64,000 bases of DNA from Roseiarcus sp963813195 (GTDB taxonomy: Bacteria > Pseudomonadota > Alphaproteobacteria > Rhizobiales > Beijerinckiaceae). The notes beneath the pieces are model-generated. The model was not told the origin of the DNA, made no database searches, and was given only the letters and a program-made list of their open reading frames with translations. Made by a program: the position numbers and the translations under genes. The stretch is from assembly GCA_963813195.1 (NCBI GenBank), contig CAWEYC010000016.1, positions 1 to 64,000 on the forward strand. The letters run 5' to 3'. Shown here in pieces: positions 27,733-37,007 of the stretch (the first letter of the stretch is position 1; each line of letters opens with the position of its first letter).

Positions 27733-27771
27733 ATATGCGCATCAAATGCGCAAACGTTCAAACATGCGCGA
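27733..27771. repeat. Three clustered ATGCGC boxes
   Basis: ATATGCGCAT, AAATGCGCAAA and ACATGCGCGA lie within 39 bases, spaced about 10-18 bases apart. Each shares the core of the 27567 palindrome. Confidence 0.5.
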
Positions 27772-28059
27772 CGCCTGAAAGTCTGATGGCGGTCAGAATT
27801 GGCGTGAAGGCAAGAGACATGTGACAAGTAGAGCCATTAGTAACCCTCCTCTCGCCACATATGAAAAAGCTCGGCCACGCGGCGTGCGGGGACGATGAAG
27901 ACTTGCGTATTTAAGACATGGAAGCTGGCTTGATTAGAAGAATTCCGCCGCCGCCAAGTCATTGCAGCTTCATGGCGACGAGGCGGCGATCTGGTAGATT
28001 TCCTGGAGACAGGCGCGTGATAGCGCCAACAATTAGAGACGGTTCGCTTAGGAGGAACA

Positions 28060-29211
28060 ATGGGTCGCGCATCTCAAAATACTATCGCAGATGAGTCGAA
28101 GCGCATGCGCGCTACGGCTAGGGCGACGTTGCTGGCCCTCACAACGGCATTCAGCGTCGGCGCTGCTGCGACCCTCCCGGCGAAGGCGGCGGACAATCCT
28201 ATCCTCACGGCCGCGCGCACCATGACGCCGCCCGAGTATGCTGGGCCCACCACCCCGGCGAAAGCGCCAAAAGGCATCAAGATCGCGGTGGTGACCTGCC
28301 TTTCGGTGCTTCACGGCTGCGTGTCGCCCGCCGACGGAATTCGCCATGCCGCCGAAAAGCTCGGTTGGACCGTCAAGGTTTATGATGGGGGCGGCACTCC
28401 CAACAAACAAAACGCTGCGATCCTGGACGCGATTTCATCGGGAGCCAATGTGATCGCAACGATAGCGATCGATCCTAACCTCATTCAGCTTGCCTTAAGC
28501 GAAGCCAAGAAGGCCGGCATCCCTGTCGTAGCTGGCTCGAACGGCATAGACTCGCCCAACCCGGTGAAGCTTTCGGCGCCCGGCGGACTCGGCTTCGCTT
28601 TCGACGTGTCTCCGGATTACGGAACGCTTGGCCTCCACGTCGCGCAGTGGATGAATGCCGACTCCGACGGAAAGGCAAACATTGCGCTGTTTTCGGACAA
28701 GGAATTCCCCTCCATCATGGCCCAGGAGGTCGGTGTTCTCAAGGGTTTCGGCGAGTGCAAGAGCTGCGTCGTGTCAAAGCAGATCTACTTCACCGCGACG
28801 CAGATCGCGACCCAACTCGGCCAGATGACGGTCGACTATGTTCGCTCCCACCCCAACGTCAACTATATCTATGGCGCGTTCGATCCTCCGGCGGCGACCC
28901 AGGTCGCAGCCTTGATGCAGGCCGGAATGGGCAACCGCGTTAAAATCGTAGCCGCGCTCGGCAACCAGCAGAACCTCAATTTTATTCGTGAAGGCCGAAT
29001 ACAGGTTGCCGATGCGGCGTACGACAACGAATACATGGGCTGGGCGATTGTCGATCAGACTATACGGCTCCTGAACAAGCAGCCGCTGTTCGAGCCGCAT
29101 AGCGAAAACCTGCCATTCGTGATTCTGGACAAGACCAATCTGCCGCCGCCGGGTTCCGATTGGCAGGCTCACACCGGATACCAGGAGAAATTTCTCCAGC
29201 TCTGGAAGTAA
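28060..29211 (+). CDS. Sugar-type ABC transporter substrate-binding protein
   Basis: A 383-residue Peripla_BP_4-type protein. The AGGAGG site before ATG 28060 fixes the start. A signal peptide (LLALTTAFSVGAAATLPAKA) ends near residue 44. The ligand fold begins with GIKIAVVTCLSVLHGCVSPA and includes DAISSGANVIATIAIDPNL, PVVAGSNGIDSPN and NYIYGAFDPPAATQVAALMQ. It binds a small, probably sugar-like ligand in the periplasm. It heads a plus-strand operon with the ATPase (6-base gap) and permease. Confidence 0.85.
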   Translation: MGRASQNTIADESKRMRATARATLLALTTAFSVGAAATLPAKAADNPILTAARTMTPPEYAGPTTPAKAPKGIKIAVVTCLSVLHGCVSPADGIRHAAEKLGWTVKVYDGGGTPNKQNAAILDAISSGANVIATIAIDPNLIQLALSEAKKAGIPVVAGSNGIDSPNPVKLSAPGGLGFAFDVSPDYGTLGLHVAQWMNADSDGKANIALFSDKEFPSIMAQEVGVLKGFGECKSCVVSKQIYFTATQIATQLGQMTVDYVRSHPNVNYIYGAFDPPAATQVAALMQAGMGNRVKIVAALGNQQNLNFIREGRIQVADAAYDNEYMGWAIVDQTIRLLNKQPLFEPHSENLPFVILDKTNLPPPGSDWQAHTGYQEKFLQLWK

Positions 29212-29217
29212 CGCTCG

Positions 29218-30765
29218 ATGGGGGTGACGGCGACAGCGCTGACAAAGCAATTTGCAGGCGTAAAAGCGCTGGACGATGTCCGGATCAACCTCAACAACGG
29301 CGAAATCCACGCTCTGTTGGGCGCCAATGGGAGTGGAAAGTCCACGCTCGCCAAGGTGTTGAGCGGGGTATACCAGCCCGACCGGGGGGAGCTCTCGGTC
29401 GGGACTACGCGAGTCTCGGCGATCGCCTCGCCCCATCAGGCGAACCAGCTTGGCATAGCGGTGGTGCATCAGGAGGCGCCGCTGATCGACAGCATGACGG
29501 TCGCGGAGGGAATCGCCCTCTTCCGCGGCTATCCGACGCGCGGCGGCCGAGTTCAGTGGAACAGGCTGAAGGCCGAGACATCGGCGATGCTTCAAGCCTA
29601 CGACGTCGGCGTCGATCCGGACCAGCTCGCCGGCAAGCTCAGCCCCGCGGAACGCGCATTGGTTGCGATGGTGATTGCGCTCGACCAGGTGAAGACCGGT
29701 CTCGAGCTCCTGATCCTTGACGAAGTCACGGCGTCGCTGCCGGAAAGGCAGGCGGCCATTTTCCTCGATCGCGTGACGGCGATCGCGCGATCGCGGACGG
29801 CCGTGCTGATGGTGACTCACCGGCTCGCGGAACTGCAGGGTCGCGCCGATCGGGTGACGGTTTTGCGAAATGGAGCGGTTGTCCATGCGGCGGCAGCCAA
29901 CGCCGTGGACGACAAGACGCTGATCCAGATGATGGTTGGGTCGGACCAGCCTAAGCACGACGCGAAGGCGGCGCTCCCGAGCGGCAGCGTATCCCGCCTG
30001 TGGGCCGCCGTCGGCGTTTCCGAGCGTCGCCGCGCCGCCTCTGCGGCGCCAGACGCTGATATCGTCTTGGAAGCGCAACACCTCGCCGGAACGTTCATGC
30101 GGGATGTCTCTTTCACGCTGCGGAGAGGCGAGATTGTCGGCGTCGCAGGCCTGATCGAGAGCGGCGTAGGCGAGTTGCCGCAGGTGTTGGGCGGCGCCGT
30201 CGGGCGTACGGGTGGGCGCCTGAGGGTAAACGGCCATGACTTGCCACAAGGGATGACGCCGAGGCAGGCCATCGACGCCGGAGTCACGCTGCTTCCTGTG
30301 GACCGCCTCCGCTCGGGCGGGATTGCGTCGCTGGACCTCACCGAGAACATGCTCCTTCCCGCGTTCGACCGCTACTGGCACGCCCGGCCTCGCGAGAGGC
30401 GCGTCGTGGATCGCGTTATCAGCGAATTCGACGTGCGGCCGGCCCGACCCACAACGCTCTTCGGCCAGCTCAGCGGCGGCAATCAGCAGAAAGTGCTGCT
30501 CGGCAAATGGCTGCTCCTGCGTCCGCCGGTCCTGGTTTTGGACGATCCGACGTCGGGCGTCGATCCCAACGCCCGCGCGACCATGTTCAGGGCGATGCAG
30601 GACGCCGCGCAGGAAGGGGTTGCGATCCTTTTCTTCTCCACCGAGCCGGAACAGCTCGCCGCGATGTGCTCGCGCGTCCTCATTCTCCGGGACGGTATGG
30701 TCGCAAAAGAGCTGATCGGCGCCGATCTCGATCAAAATGTAATCAGCAGCTGGTCTTACGCATGA
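29218..30765 (+). CDS. Sugar ABC transporter ATPase, two ABC domains (RbsA-like)
   Basis: A 515-residue protein with two ABC cassettes. The first has Walker A LLGANGSGKSTLAKVLSG near residue 35, a degenerate signature LSPAERALV and Walker B LELLILDEVTASLPE. The second starts near residue 275, has the degenerate Walker A typical of RbsA-type proteins (VAGLIESGVGELPQVLGG), and a good signature LSGGNQQKVLLGKWL with Walker B VLVLDDPTSGVD. Its last codon overlaps the permease start (ATGA). Confidence 0.92.
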   Translation: MGVTATALTKQFAGVKALDDVRINLNNGEIHALLGANGSGKSTLAKVLSGVYQPDRGELSVGTTRVSAIASPHQANQLGIAVVHQEAPLIDSMTVAEGIALFRGYPTRGGRVQWNRLKAETSAMLQAYDVGVDPDQLAGKLSPAERALVAMVIALDQVKTGLELLILDEVTASLPERQAAIFLDRVTAIARSRTAVLMVTHRLAELQGRADRVTVLRNGAVVHAAAANAVDDKTLIQMMVGSDQPKHDAKAALPSGSVSRLWAAVGVSERRRAASAAPDADIVLEAQHLAGTFMRDVSFTLRRGEIVGVAGLIESGVGELPQVLGGAVGRTGGRLRVNGHDLPQGMTPRQAIDAGVTLLPVDRLRSGGIASLDLTENMLLPAFDRYWHARPRERRVVDRVISEFDVRPARPTTLFGQLSGGNQQKVLLGKWLLLRPPVLVLDDPTSGVDPNARATMFRAMQDAAQEGVAILFFSTEPEQLAAMCSRVLILRDGMVAKELIGADLDQNVISSWSYA

Positions 30766-31787
30766 ACGTCAGAGACTCCCATACTGTCGCTGTCGATGGT
30801 GGCGGCGCGCCTGCAACACCAGCGCGACAACCCTCGATTCTGGCAAGGACCGCGGCGCTGATTTTGACGCGCTATGCGACGGCGCTGCTCCTCTTGCTGT
30901 TCGTCGTCGTGTTTTCGCTGCTTAGCAGTCAGTTTCTGACCTCGACGAACTGGCAAAACCTCCTCGTGGTCCAAGCCGTCGTCAGCTGTACGGCGTTCGC
31001 GGCAATTCTGTCGCTTGTCGTTGGCGAGTTCGATTTGTCGCTCGGCAACATGATCGGCTTCTTGACGATGCTGGGCGCCTTTCTCGGCGGCCAGGGCTAC
31101 GATGGGCGGATCGTCATTCCGGCAATGCTTTTAGGAGGCGCGCTGGTCGGACTGCTCAACGGAATTCTGACAGTCTATTTTGGAATCAGCTCCTTCATCG
31201 CAACCTTAGGCACCGGCATCCTCCTCAGCGGCTTGACGATGGGGCTGAGCGGCGGACAGGTGCTGTTCGAAGGCATCCCCCGGACGATCCTCTCGATTGG
31301 CCAAGGCCACTTTCTCGGGCTCGGCACGACGGTATGGCTGACGGCCGTCATCGCGCTCATCCTCCTCTATGTTCTCGAACAGACGCCGTTTGGGCGCAAG
31401 CTCTATGCGATCGGCGGATCGGAGCGCGTGGCCTTTCTCGCCGGCATCCGGACCGGTCTGCTAAAAATCGTCGCTTTCACGCTCGCCGGGGTTCTGATTG
31501 GCGTTGGAGCGATCTTCGCTCTTGGGCAGAACGGCGCCGCAAACGCGGGCTTCGGACCGGAATTGCTGCTGCCTGCCTATGCGGCCGCTTTCCTTGGCGT
31601 AACCACTTACCGCCCCGGCTACTACAACATTCCCGGCGCTGTGATCGCGATCGTACTGATGGCTGTCGGCTTCAATGGGCTCAATCTCCTCGGAGCCCCC
31701 TTCTGGGTTCAGCCGATCTTCAACGGCAGCGTGCTCATCGTCGCCGTGATAACAGCGCGCGCCGAATCCCGCCATGTGAAGAAGTGA
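30762..31787 (+). CDS. Sugar ABC transporter permease (RbsC-like)
   Basis: A 341-residue permease with about ten membrane helices. It shows the family marks VGEFDLSLGNMIGFLTMLGA and GGALVGLLNGILTVYFGISS, with IATLGTGILLSGLTMGLSGG and FGRKLYAIGGSERVAFLAGI (the EAA-like loop). It works with the preceding binding protein and ATPase. Confidence 0.92.
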   Translation: MNVRDSHTVAVDGGGAPATPARQPSILARTAALILTRYATALLLLLFVVVFSLLSSQFLTSTNWQNLLVVQAVVSCTAFAAILSLVVGEFDLSLGNMIGFLTMLGAFLGGQGYDGRIVIPAMLLGGALVGLLNGILTVYFGISSFIATLGTGILLSGLTMGLSGGQVLFEGIPRTILSIGQGHFLGLGTTVWLTAVIALILLYVLEQTPFGRKLYAIGGSERVAFLAGIRTGLLKIVAFTLAGVLIGVGAIFALGQNGAANAGFGPELLLPAYAAAFLGVTTYRPGYYNIPGAVIAIVLMAVGFNGLNLLGAPFWVQPIFNGSVLIVAVITARAESRHVKK

Positions 31788-31824
31788 TCTGTAGGCTCGA
31801 AACACATTTCAGGGAGATACGAGT

Positions 31825-32679
31825 TTGATCGACAAATCCGCGCCAGACGCTTCCCGGTTGTGGGAGGTCTTCGTTCTCGAATACGCGCGAAGCAAAAACC
31901 AGCCTGTCGCTACCCTGCTCCAGGGCGCTTACGACCAGGGGACGATCGACCTTCCATTCGCGTTCGTGCTCGCGCGGAACGGCGAGCGAAACATCCTCGT
32001 GGACTGCGGCTTCATGAAAGAAGGAAATGGCATAGCGGTCGCCGCTAAATTTGGCATTCCCGACTGGATCTCGCCCGTCCGAATGGTCGCCGAGATGGGG
32101 GTTGAAGCGCGAGATATAACCGACATCGTCCTGTCGCATGCTCATTTCGATCACATGGGATCGATCGAGAAGTTTCCCAACGCGGTGTTGCACATCCAAA
32201 AGCGCGAACTCCTGAGTTGGGTCGAGTTGATGGCGCTCCCCCGCAGGTTCAGTTTCCTGACGTCCGTGCTCGATCCCGATGACATCTACAGCGCGCTTGA
32301 CGCCGCCAAGGAGCATCGGTTGGCTTTGATCGACGGCGACCAGGACGATGTCTTGCGTGGCGTTCATGTCCGCACAGGCGAGGGACATACATTCGGACAG
32401 CAGTTCGTGACGGTCGAAACCGCGAGGGGGCGCATCGTTGTCGCCGGCGATTGCATCTACGGCGCGCCCAACCTGACGGGCAAGGACAATGACGGGGTCT
32501 ATATCCCGCTCGGCTCCGGGATCGGCAGCGCTTGGGACCAACTGAAATCCTTCGACCGAATCAATAAAGAGATCAACGGCGACCTCGATCGTCTCGTCAT
32601 TTTGCACGACTTCGAGCGCTGGACCCGATTTGATCTGGTCAAGGAAGTCGAAGGGTTCCGAATATTTAGAGTTGCCTGA
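31825..32679 (+). CDS. Metallo-beta-lactamase-fold hydrolase, N-acyl homoserine lactonase-like
   Basis: A 284-residue protein with a TTG start at 31825 behind AGGGAG. It holds the metal motif HAHFDHMGS near residue 110, the His of GEGHTFGQQFV near 188, the bridging Asp in IVVAGDCIYG and a terminal His in LVILHDFE. This layout is that of AttM/AiiA-type lactonases. In a sugar-transport operon a sugar lactone is a more likely substrate than a quorum signal. It is 37 bases after the permease and probably part of the same transcript. Confidence 0.78.
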   Translation: MIDKSAPDASRLWEVFVLEYARSKNQPVATLLQGAYDQGTIDLPFAFVLARNGERNILVDCGFMKEGNGIAVAAKFGIPDWISPVRMVAEMGVEARDITDIVLSHAHFDHMGSIEKFPNAVLHIQKRELLSWVELMALPRRFSFLTSVLDPDDIYSALDAAKEHRLALIDGDQDDVLRGVHVRTGEGHTFGQQFVTVETARGRIVVAGDCIYGAPNLTGKDNDGVYIPLGSGIGSAWDQLKSFDRINKEINGDLDRLVILHDFERWTRFDLVKEVEGFRIFRVA

Positions 32680-32688
32680 CCCCATAGT

Positions 32689-32729
32689 CGAAGCGAACTT
32701 CGAATGCGCGCGGCCTCGAAGTCGCTTCG
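32689..32729. terminator. Hairpin between convergent genes
   Basis: CGAAGCGAACTTCGA (32689-32703) pairs with TCGAAGTCGCTTCG (32716-32729) with one bulged base and a 12-base loop. It lies between the lactonase-like gene and the convergent SorC-type regulator and may serve both as a terminator, though no T-run follows. Confidence 0.4.
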
Positions 32730-32789
32730 TTCGTGAACGCGGCAAATCAGACTGGCTTCGCTTAAGCCAACCCAAACCTTGAAGATCCA

Positions 32790-33788
32790 TCAGAGCGCCA
32801 GCGGCGCTCGGCTCTCGTTCTCGCTCCCGGCGCTCTCCTTATCGATCTTTAGAATCGAGCGCACAATGCTTTCGCTGGTTGCAATCGTATTGACGATGCC
32901 CGAGCGGAGCGCCGCAAGCAGAGAGAGAATTTTGTTGCGCTCGCTCGCCACCACAATGACATTCGGTATTCGCCGAAAATCCTCGTGTGAGAGGCCTATG
33001 ACCCTGCGACTGAGTTCGCTGGCCGCTGGGCGCCCCGAAATGTCCAAGAAGTCGTATCCGGAGACATCCGCGACAGTTCCGCTCATGCGGGCCTGGCTGA
33101 CTTCGAAAGCCGTGTACCAACCCATCCGAACGAGGTAGCTATCCTCGCTGCAATCGCCAACGCCGATCAGAGCTACGTCCGACCTTCGCGCGCGATTTAA
33201 AGTCTTCTGCACGGTTTCGTCTTCCAGGAGCAGGTCACGTAGAGACCGGGTCTTGACATAAGCCGGCGCATAAAGCGTCTCGCTCTTGCCGTTGAAGGCG
33301 GCAGCGAGTCGGCGCGCGATATGATCTGAACTCATGTTCTCGCCGGCTCTAAGTTCGCCGCCTATCGAACTGACGAAAGTGCACCCGCGGGGCTTGGGGC
33401 TGTCCAGGAAGCTGGGCACAGCGCCTACGTTGCGCCCCATGCCAACGGCGACGACCGACGTGTCGGTCAATATTTCCGCTAGGCAATCCGCGACCAGTTG
33501 AGCCACCGCCGCACGTTGCATATCCTCGGCCTCATGGTCGATGGCGATCAAAGCGCGCTGGACCCCGAAACGCGCTTTAAGCTGATGCTCAAGCTCCGAT
33601 AATTCTGCCGGATTGAGATTGATCCGGATGACGACAAGTCCAAGCTCGCGCGATTGCTTGAGCATTCGTCCGATTTTCGTGCGTGATAGCTTCAGGGCGC
33701 GCGAAATTTCTTCTTGCGTCTTGTTTTCGTAGTAATATTGCTTTGCGACGGCGGTAATGAGGTTCAAATTTGCAGCTTCTGTATTCAT
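32790..33788 (-). CDS. SorC/LsrR-family sugar-responsive transcription regulator
   Basis: A 332-residue protein. The N-terminal helix-turn-helix reads QEEISRALKLSRTKIGRMLK. The C-terminal sugar-binding domain has VVAVGMGRNVGAVPSFLD, GCTFVSSIGGELRAGENMSS and RSDVALIGVGDCSEDSYLVR, typical of SorC regulators that bind phosphorylated sugars. It most likely controls the DhaKL and transporter genes through the ATGCGC boxes at 27567-27771; this is inferred. Confidence 0.88.
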   Translation of the reverse strand: MNTEAANLNLITAVAKQYYYENKTQEEISRALKLSRTKIGRMLKQSRELGLVVIRINLNPAELSELEHQLKARFGVQRALIAIDHEAEDMQRAAVAQLVADCLAEILTDTSVVAVGMGRNVGAVPSFLDSPKPRGCTFVSSIGGELRAGENMSSDHIARRLAAAFNGKSETLYAPAYVKTRSLRDLLLEDETVQKTLNRARRSDVALIGVGDCSEDSYLVRMGWYTAFEVSQARMSGTVADVSGYDFLDISGRPAASELSRRVIGLSHEDFRRIPNVIVVASERNKILSLLAALRSGIVNTIATSESIVRSILKIDKESAGSENESRAPLAL

Positions 33789-34390
33789 AATGTTCGCTCT
33801 GGTGCGTAATCCGGTGATCGGCCATTCGACGCGATCTTGAGCGGCTCGGGCGTTGCCGACGGTGATATCTGTTCAAGTCTTTTCTGAAGTGTCAACAGGA
33901 TGGTTTCAAGCTACGTCTTTGCGCATGCTTTCCGCGGCGATGTGGAGACGATGGGTGTTGTGGACACGATCCGGCGTCGGCGAAATGGGACTGTCGGACG
34001 CGCCTCGCTGGCCCAACGAAGGCAATGGGTTTGGTCTTGTCCTGGAACGTCGATTGTGTACCTAAAGAGCGATCTTCGGGACTTCGCAAGGAATTCCGGC
34101 CCCCGCTCATAGACAACGTCCGAAAGCGGGCTGACCTGCTAAGAGTGGCTAACAAAACTATTTGTCAACCATGGCTGGGAGAGTCTTGGCGGATGAGCGT
34201 CGCGCGTTCGAACCCCATCGAATGCTCGCCGTGGAGGGCCTTACGAAAGCCCAATTCGACGCGATCCCGCTTGGATGTCACGAATTGTTCGATGTCCGTT
34301 GTTGGCGCGGACGACAGCTCAGAACAAAACTGCGAACACCGTCCCGTTGGCCGGCCGCTGCGCCGCCGTTGAAAGCAAAATGTCACCCGC
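33789..34390. other. Non-coding stretch without a recognised gene
   Basis: About 600 bases between the regulator promoter side and the meaB-type gene end. Short frames on both strands lack ribosome sites and recognisable sequence. Possible mobile-element debris around 34135-34170 could not be identified. Confidence 0.4.
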
Positions 34391-35350
34391 TTACAAAATG
34401 CTTTGGAGGACCTGCTCGGCAGCCTCTACAATGCTGATGCGTCCGTCCTGCGCCGCGGCGAAAATCGCGGCGGCCTCTGCGTTCGCCAACCCAAGGATAC
34501 TGTCGCGAACACGGCGCGCCGCGCGTTGCGCGATCAGTCTTTGGATGCGCCGGCTTCGCCTGGCGCGTCTTTCCTCGGCGGTCCGTATTCCCAGGGCATC
34601 GATCGCGGCGACGAGGCTCTCGACACCCTTCCCGGTCGTGGCGACCGTTTCGATGACGGGAACGTTCTGGTTGTCTGAGCGGAGCTTCAGCATCGACCTG
34701 AGCTGATCGGACGTACGGCCTGCGAGCGGCAAATCCGACTTGTTGACGACGAGAATATCGGCGATCTCCAGTATCCCGGCTTTGATGGCCTGGATGTCGT
34801 CGCCGAGATTGGGCGCATTCACGACCACGCAGACGTCCGCGACTTCGACGATCTCGACCTCAGATTGCCCCGCTCCGACGGTTTCAACGATGACGACATC
34901 GCGCCCTGCGGCATCCATGAGGTCGATGACGCGGTGGATCGATTCGGACAGCCCGCCCAAATGGCCGCGCGAGGCGATCGATCGGATGAAGACCCCGGGA
35001 TCGCAGGTGTGCCGCTGCATCCGAACGCGGTCACCGAGCACCGATCCGCCAGAGATCGGGCTCGACGGATCGACCGCGGCGACCGCGATGGTCTTCCCAC
35101 GGGCGCGCAGGGCGGCGATGAACGCGTCGATCAACGTGGACTTTCCGGCGCCGGGCGGCCCGCTGAAACCGACGATCGCGGCTCGACCGGTCAGCGAATA
35201 GGCGCTTCGATTCAAACTGTCGGCGATCGGTCCGCCCGCCTCGGTCAAGCTGATGCAGCGCGCAAGCGCGCTCATGTCGGAACATTTCAGTCGATCGATC
35301 AGCGCGGCGAGCGCCGGACCGGGCTCAGGCGATGACAAGGGGATGCCCAA
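34391..35350 (-). CDS. meaB: MeaB/ArgK-family GTPase chaperone of a B12-dependent mutase
   Basis: About 319 residues. I choose the TTG at 35350, seven bases behind AAAGGAG; an ATG at 35389 further into the mutase gene is the alternative. G-protein motifs: P-loop IVGFSGPPGAGKSTLID, VAAVDPSSPISGGSVLGDR with RMQRH, VIVETVGAGQSEVEIVE (switch with DxxG replaced as usual in MeaB), and NKSD. It loads and protects adenosylcobalamin in the mutase. It overlaps the mutase gene end, so the two are coupled. Confidence 0.92.
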   Translation of the reverse strand: MGIPLSSPEPGPALAALIDRLKCSDMSALARCISLTEAGGPIADSLNRSAYSLTGRAAIVGFSGPPGAGKSTLIDAFIAALRARGKTIAVAAVDPSSPISGGSVLGDRVRMQRHTCDPGVFIRSIASRGHLGGLSESIHRVIDLMDAAGRDVVIVETVGAGQSEVEIVEVADVCVVVNAPNLGDDIQAIKAGILEIADILVVNKSDLPLAGRTSDQLRSMLKLRSDNQNVPVIETVATTGKGVESLVAAIDALGIRTAEERRARRSRRIQRLIAQRAARRVRDSILGLANAEAAAIFAAAQDGRISIVEAAEQVLQSIL

Positions 35351-37007
35351 AACCCAGCTCCTTTCGGAGACAGCCGACGATCTCGCCATGGGTCACCCCG
35401 TGCTCGGCAGCTTCAACCACGCGCTCGAACACGTTTTCGCTCGCGCTGTTGGCGGCGCGCGCCAAGGAGTCGAGCGCGCGCCGCACTTCATCCTGACTTC
35501 TGTTCGCTTTGAACGCCTTGAAGCGCTCGATATGGGCCATCATGCGTTCGAGGTCGGGGCGCTCGGTCGGTCTGCCGAGCCCATCGTCGCCCGGGATTTG
35601 ATAGCAGTTGACGCCGACGATCTTCTCTTCGCCGGTTTCGATCTTTTCGTGAAAGCCAAGCGCCGAATTGCCGATCATGGTTTGCACGAGGCCAGTCTCG
35701 GCCGCCTTGAACATTCCGCCCGCCGCGTCGACCTTGGCGATGACCGCCAGAATCTCAGTCTCCATCTGATCGGTGAGGGTTTCGACGTAATAGGAACCCG
35801 CGAGCGGATCGATCACGTCGCACAGATGCGCTTCCTCACGCAGAATGTTTTGCGTCGCCACCGCGATGCGGGCAGCTTCCTCGGTCGGTGTCGCGACGGC
35901 CTCGTCATAGGCGTCGGTGTGCATGGATTGCAGTCCGCTCATGATCCCAGCCATCGCCTGCACGGCGACCCTGGCGATGTTGTTGAGCGGTTGCTGCCGC
36001 GTCAGATCGACGCCAGAGGTCTGGCCGTGAAACTTGAAGCGCCAGGACGCGGGGTTCTTGGCGCCAAGCCGCTCGCGCGCCAGGCGCGCCCAAACGCGGC
36101 GGGCGGCGCGGAACTTGGCGATCTCCTCGAAGAAGCTGATCGAGATGTCGAAAAAGAAGGTGAACCGCCGTAGCACGACGTCGATGTCCATGCCGCGCGC
36201 CACGCAGTCCTGCGCATATTGCAGAGCGGTGGAAAGCGTAAAGCCGACGGTCTCGGCGGGCGTTGCGCCCGCCTGCTGCATATGCTGCCCGACTACCGAG
36301 ACCGGATTCCAATTTGGCGTGTGCTTAAGAGAAAACTCGATGTGGTCGAGCAGGACCCGTCGCGAGCCGGTCAGCGACAGCCGGTAGAACATATGGTTGG
36401 CGATGAAGTGCGAGAGATAGTCGCTCTGATTGGACGTTCCCGAGATCGACGACCAGGGTATGCCCCGACGCTTCGCGACGCCCAAGGTGAAGGCCAGAAG
36501 CGTGAACGGCGAGGGGTCGTTCATCGCGGTGGAAATCTTGCCGAGGGGCACTCCCGCCAGGGCGGCGGCCATGTCGTCGGTGGTGTTCGCCACGGTGCCG
36601 CAGGTGCCTAGTAGGACCGGATCGACTTCGTCGCAGTCGACGCCTCGAAAGCCAGAATTGCAAGGCAGGAAGCTGATCGCGGTGGCCCCGGCGGCGAGGA
36701 TCTGGTGGACGCGGGCGTTGTAGTCCTCGGGAACGCCGAGGCCGATGAGCTGGCGTTGCGTCCACGTGCGGCCGCGATGCATGGTGGGATAAATGCCGCG
36801 CGTGAACGGATATTGGCCGGGAAAGGCGAGATCCGTCTCGTAGGACGACCCGTCCCAATCGCGCGACGTGTAGAGCGGCTTGACCTCGATGCCGGAACGG
36901 TTCTTGACCGCGCGATCGGCGCCGATCTGTTGGCTGTATTCGGCTCGCCAATGGCCATACGACTGATCGAACCCCGGCAAGGGCAGTTGCACGGCTTCCT
37001 TGCTCAT
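35325..37007 (-). CDS. B12-dependent acyl-CoA mutase large subunit, divergent
   Basis: A 560-residue protein from ATG 37007, overlapping the stop of the cobalamin-binding subunit gene. Its length and stand-alone layout match isobutyryl-CoA or 2-hydroxyisobutyryl-CoA mutase large subunits. The CoA-binding part is conserved (YPTMHRGRTWTQRQL), as are RFTFFFDISISFFEEIAKFR and FHGQTSGVDLTRQQPLNNIA. The pocket is not: the position that is Tyr in methylmalonyl-CoA, Phe in isobutyryl-CoA and Ile in 2-hydroxyisobutyryl-CoA mutase is Leu here (RQL). The usual SGYH is VGQH, and the FDxPT/FDLAT block is FLPCNSGFRG. The fold and B12 radical chemistry look kept; the substrate is probably new. Confidence 0.85.
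   Translation of the reverse strand: MSKEAVQLPLPGFDQSYGHWRAEYSQQIGADRAVKNRSGIEVKPLYTSRDWDGSSYETDLAFPGQYPFTRGIYPTMHRGRTWTQRQLIGLGVPEDYNARVHQILAAGATAISFLPCNSGFRGVDCDEVDPVLLGTCGTVANTTDDMAAALAGVPLGKISTAMNDPSPFTLLAFTLGVAKRRGIPWSSISGTSNQSDYLSHFIANHMFYRLSLTGSRRVLLDHIEFSLKHTPNWNPVSVVGQHMQQAGATPAETVGFTLSTALQYAQDCVARGMDIDVVLRRFTFFFDISISFFEEIAKFRAARRVWARLARERLGAKNPASWRFKFHGQTSGVDLTRQQPLNNIARVAVQAMAGIMSGLQSMHTDAYDEAVATPTEEAARIAVATQNILREEAHLCDVIDPLAGSYYVETLTDQMETEILAVIAKVDAAGGMFKAAETGLVQTMIGNSALGFHEKIETGEEKIVGVNCYQIPGDDGLGRPTERPDLERMMAHIERFKAFKANRSQDEVRRALDSLARAANSASENVFERVVEAAEHGVTHGEIVGCLRKELGFGHPLVIA

Larger units (their letters stand above)
27508..28059. promoter_or_regulatory. Divergent promoter region with repeated ATGCGCA boxes
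   Basis: This 552-base gap between dhaK (-) and the substrate-binding protein gene (+) holds no gene. It contains a perfect palindrome at 27567-27580 and three similar boxes at 27733-27770. An AGGAGG site at 28048-28053 serves the plus-strand gene. The boxes are plausible operators for the SorC-family regulator encoded at 32790-33788. Confidence 0.5.

Noticed and set aside
28774..30735. 653-codon open frame on the minus strand
   Set aside because: It lies opposite the binding-protein and RbsA-like ATPase genes, which have all their motifs; its composition (Arg, His and Gln rich) is that of an antisense frame in GC-rich DNA.
31825..32679. Quorum-quenching lactonase as a firm call
   Set aside because: The motifs are shared by many lactonases; the operon context is sugar transport, so the signal role is not claimed.
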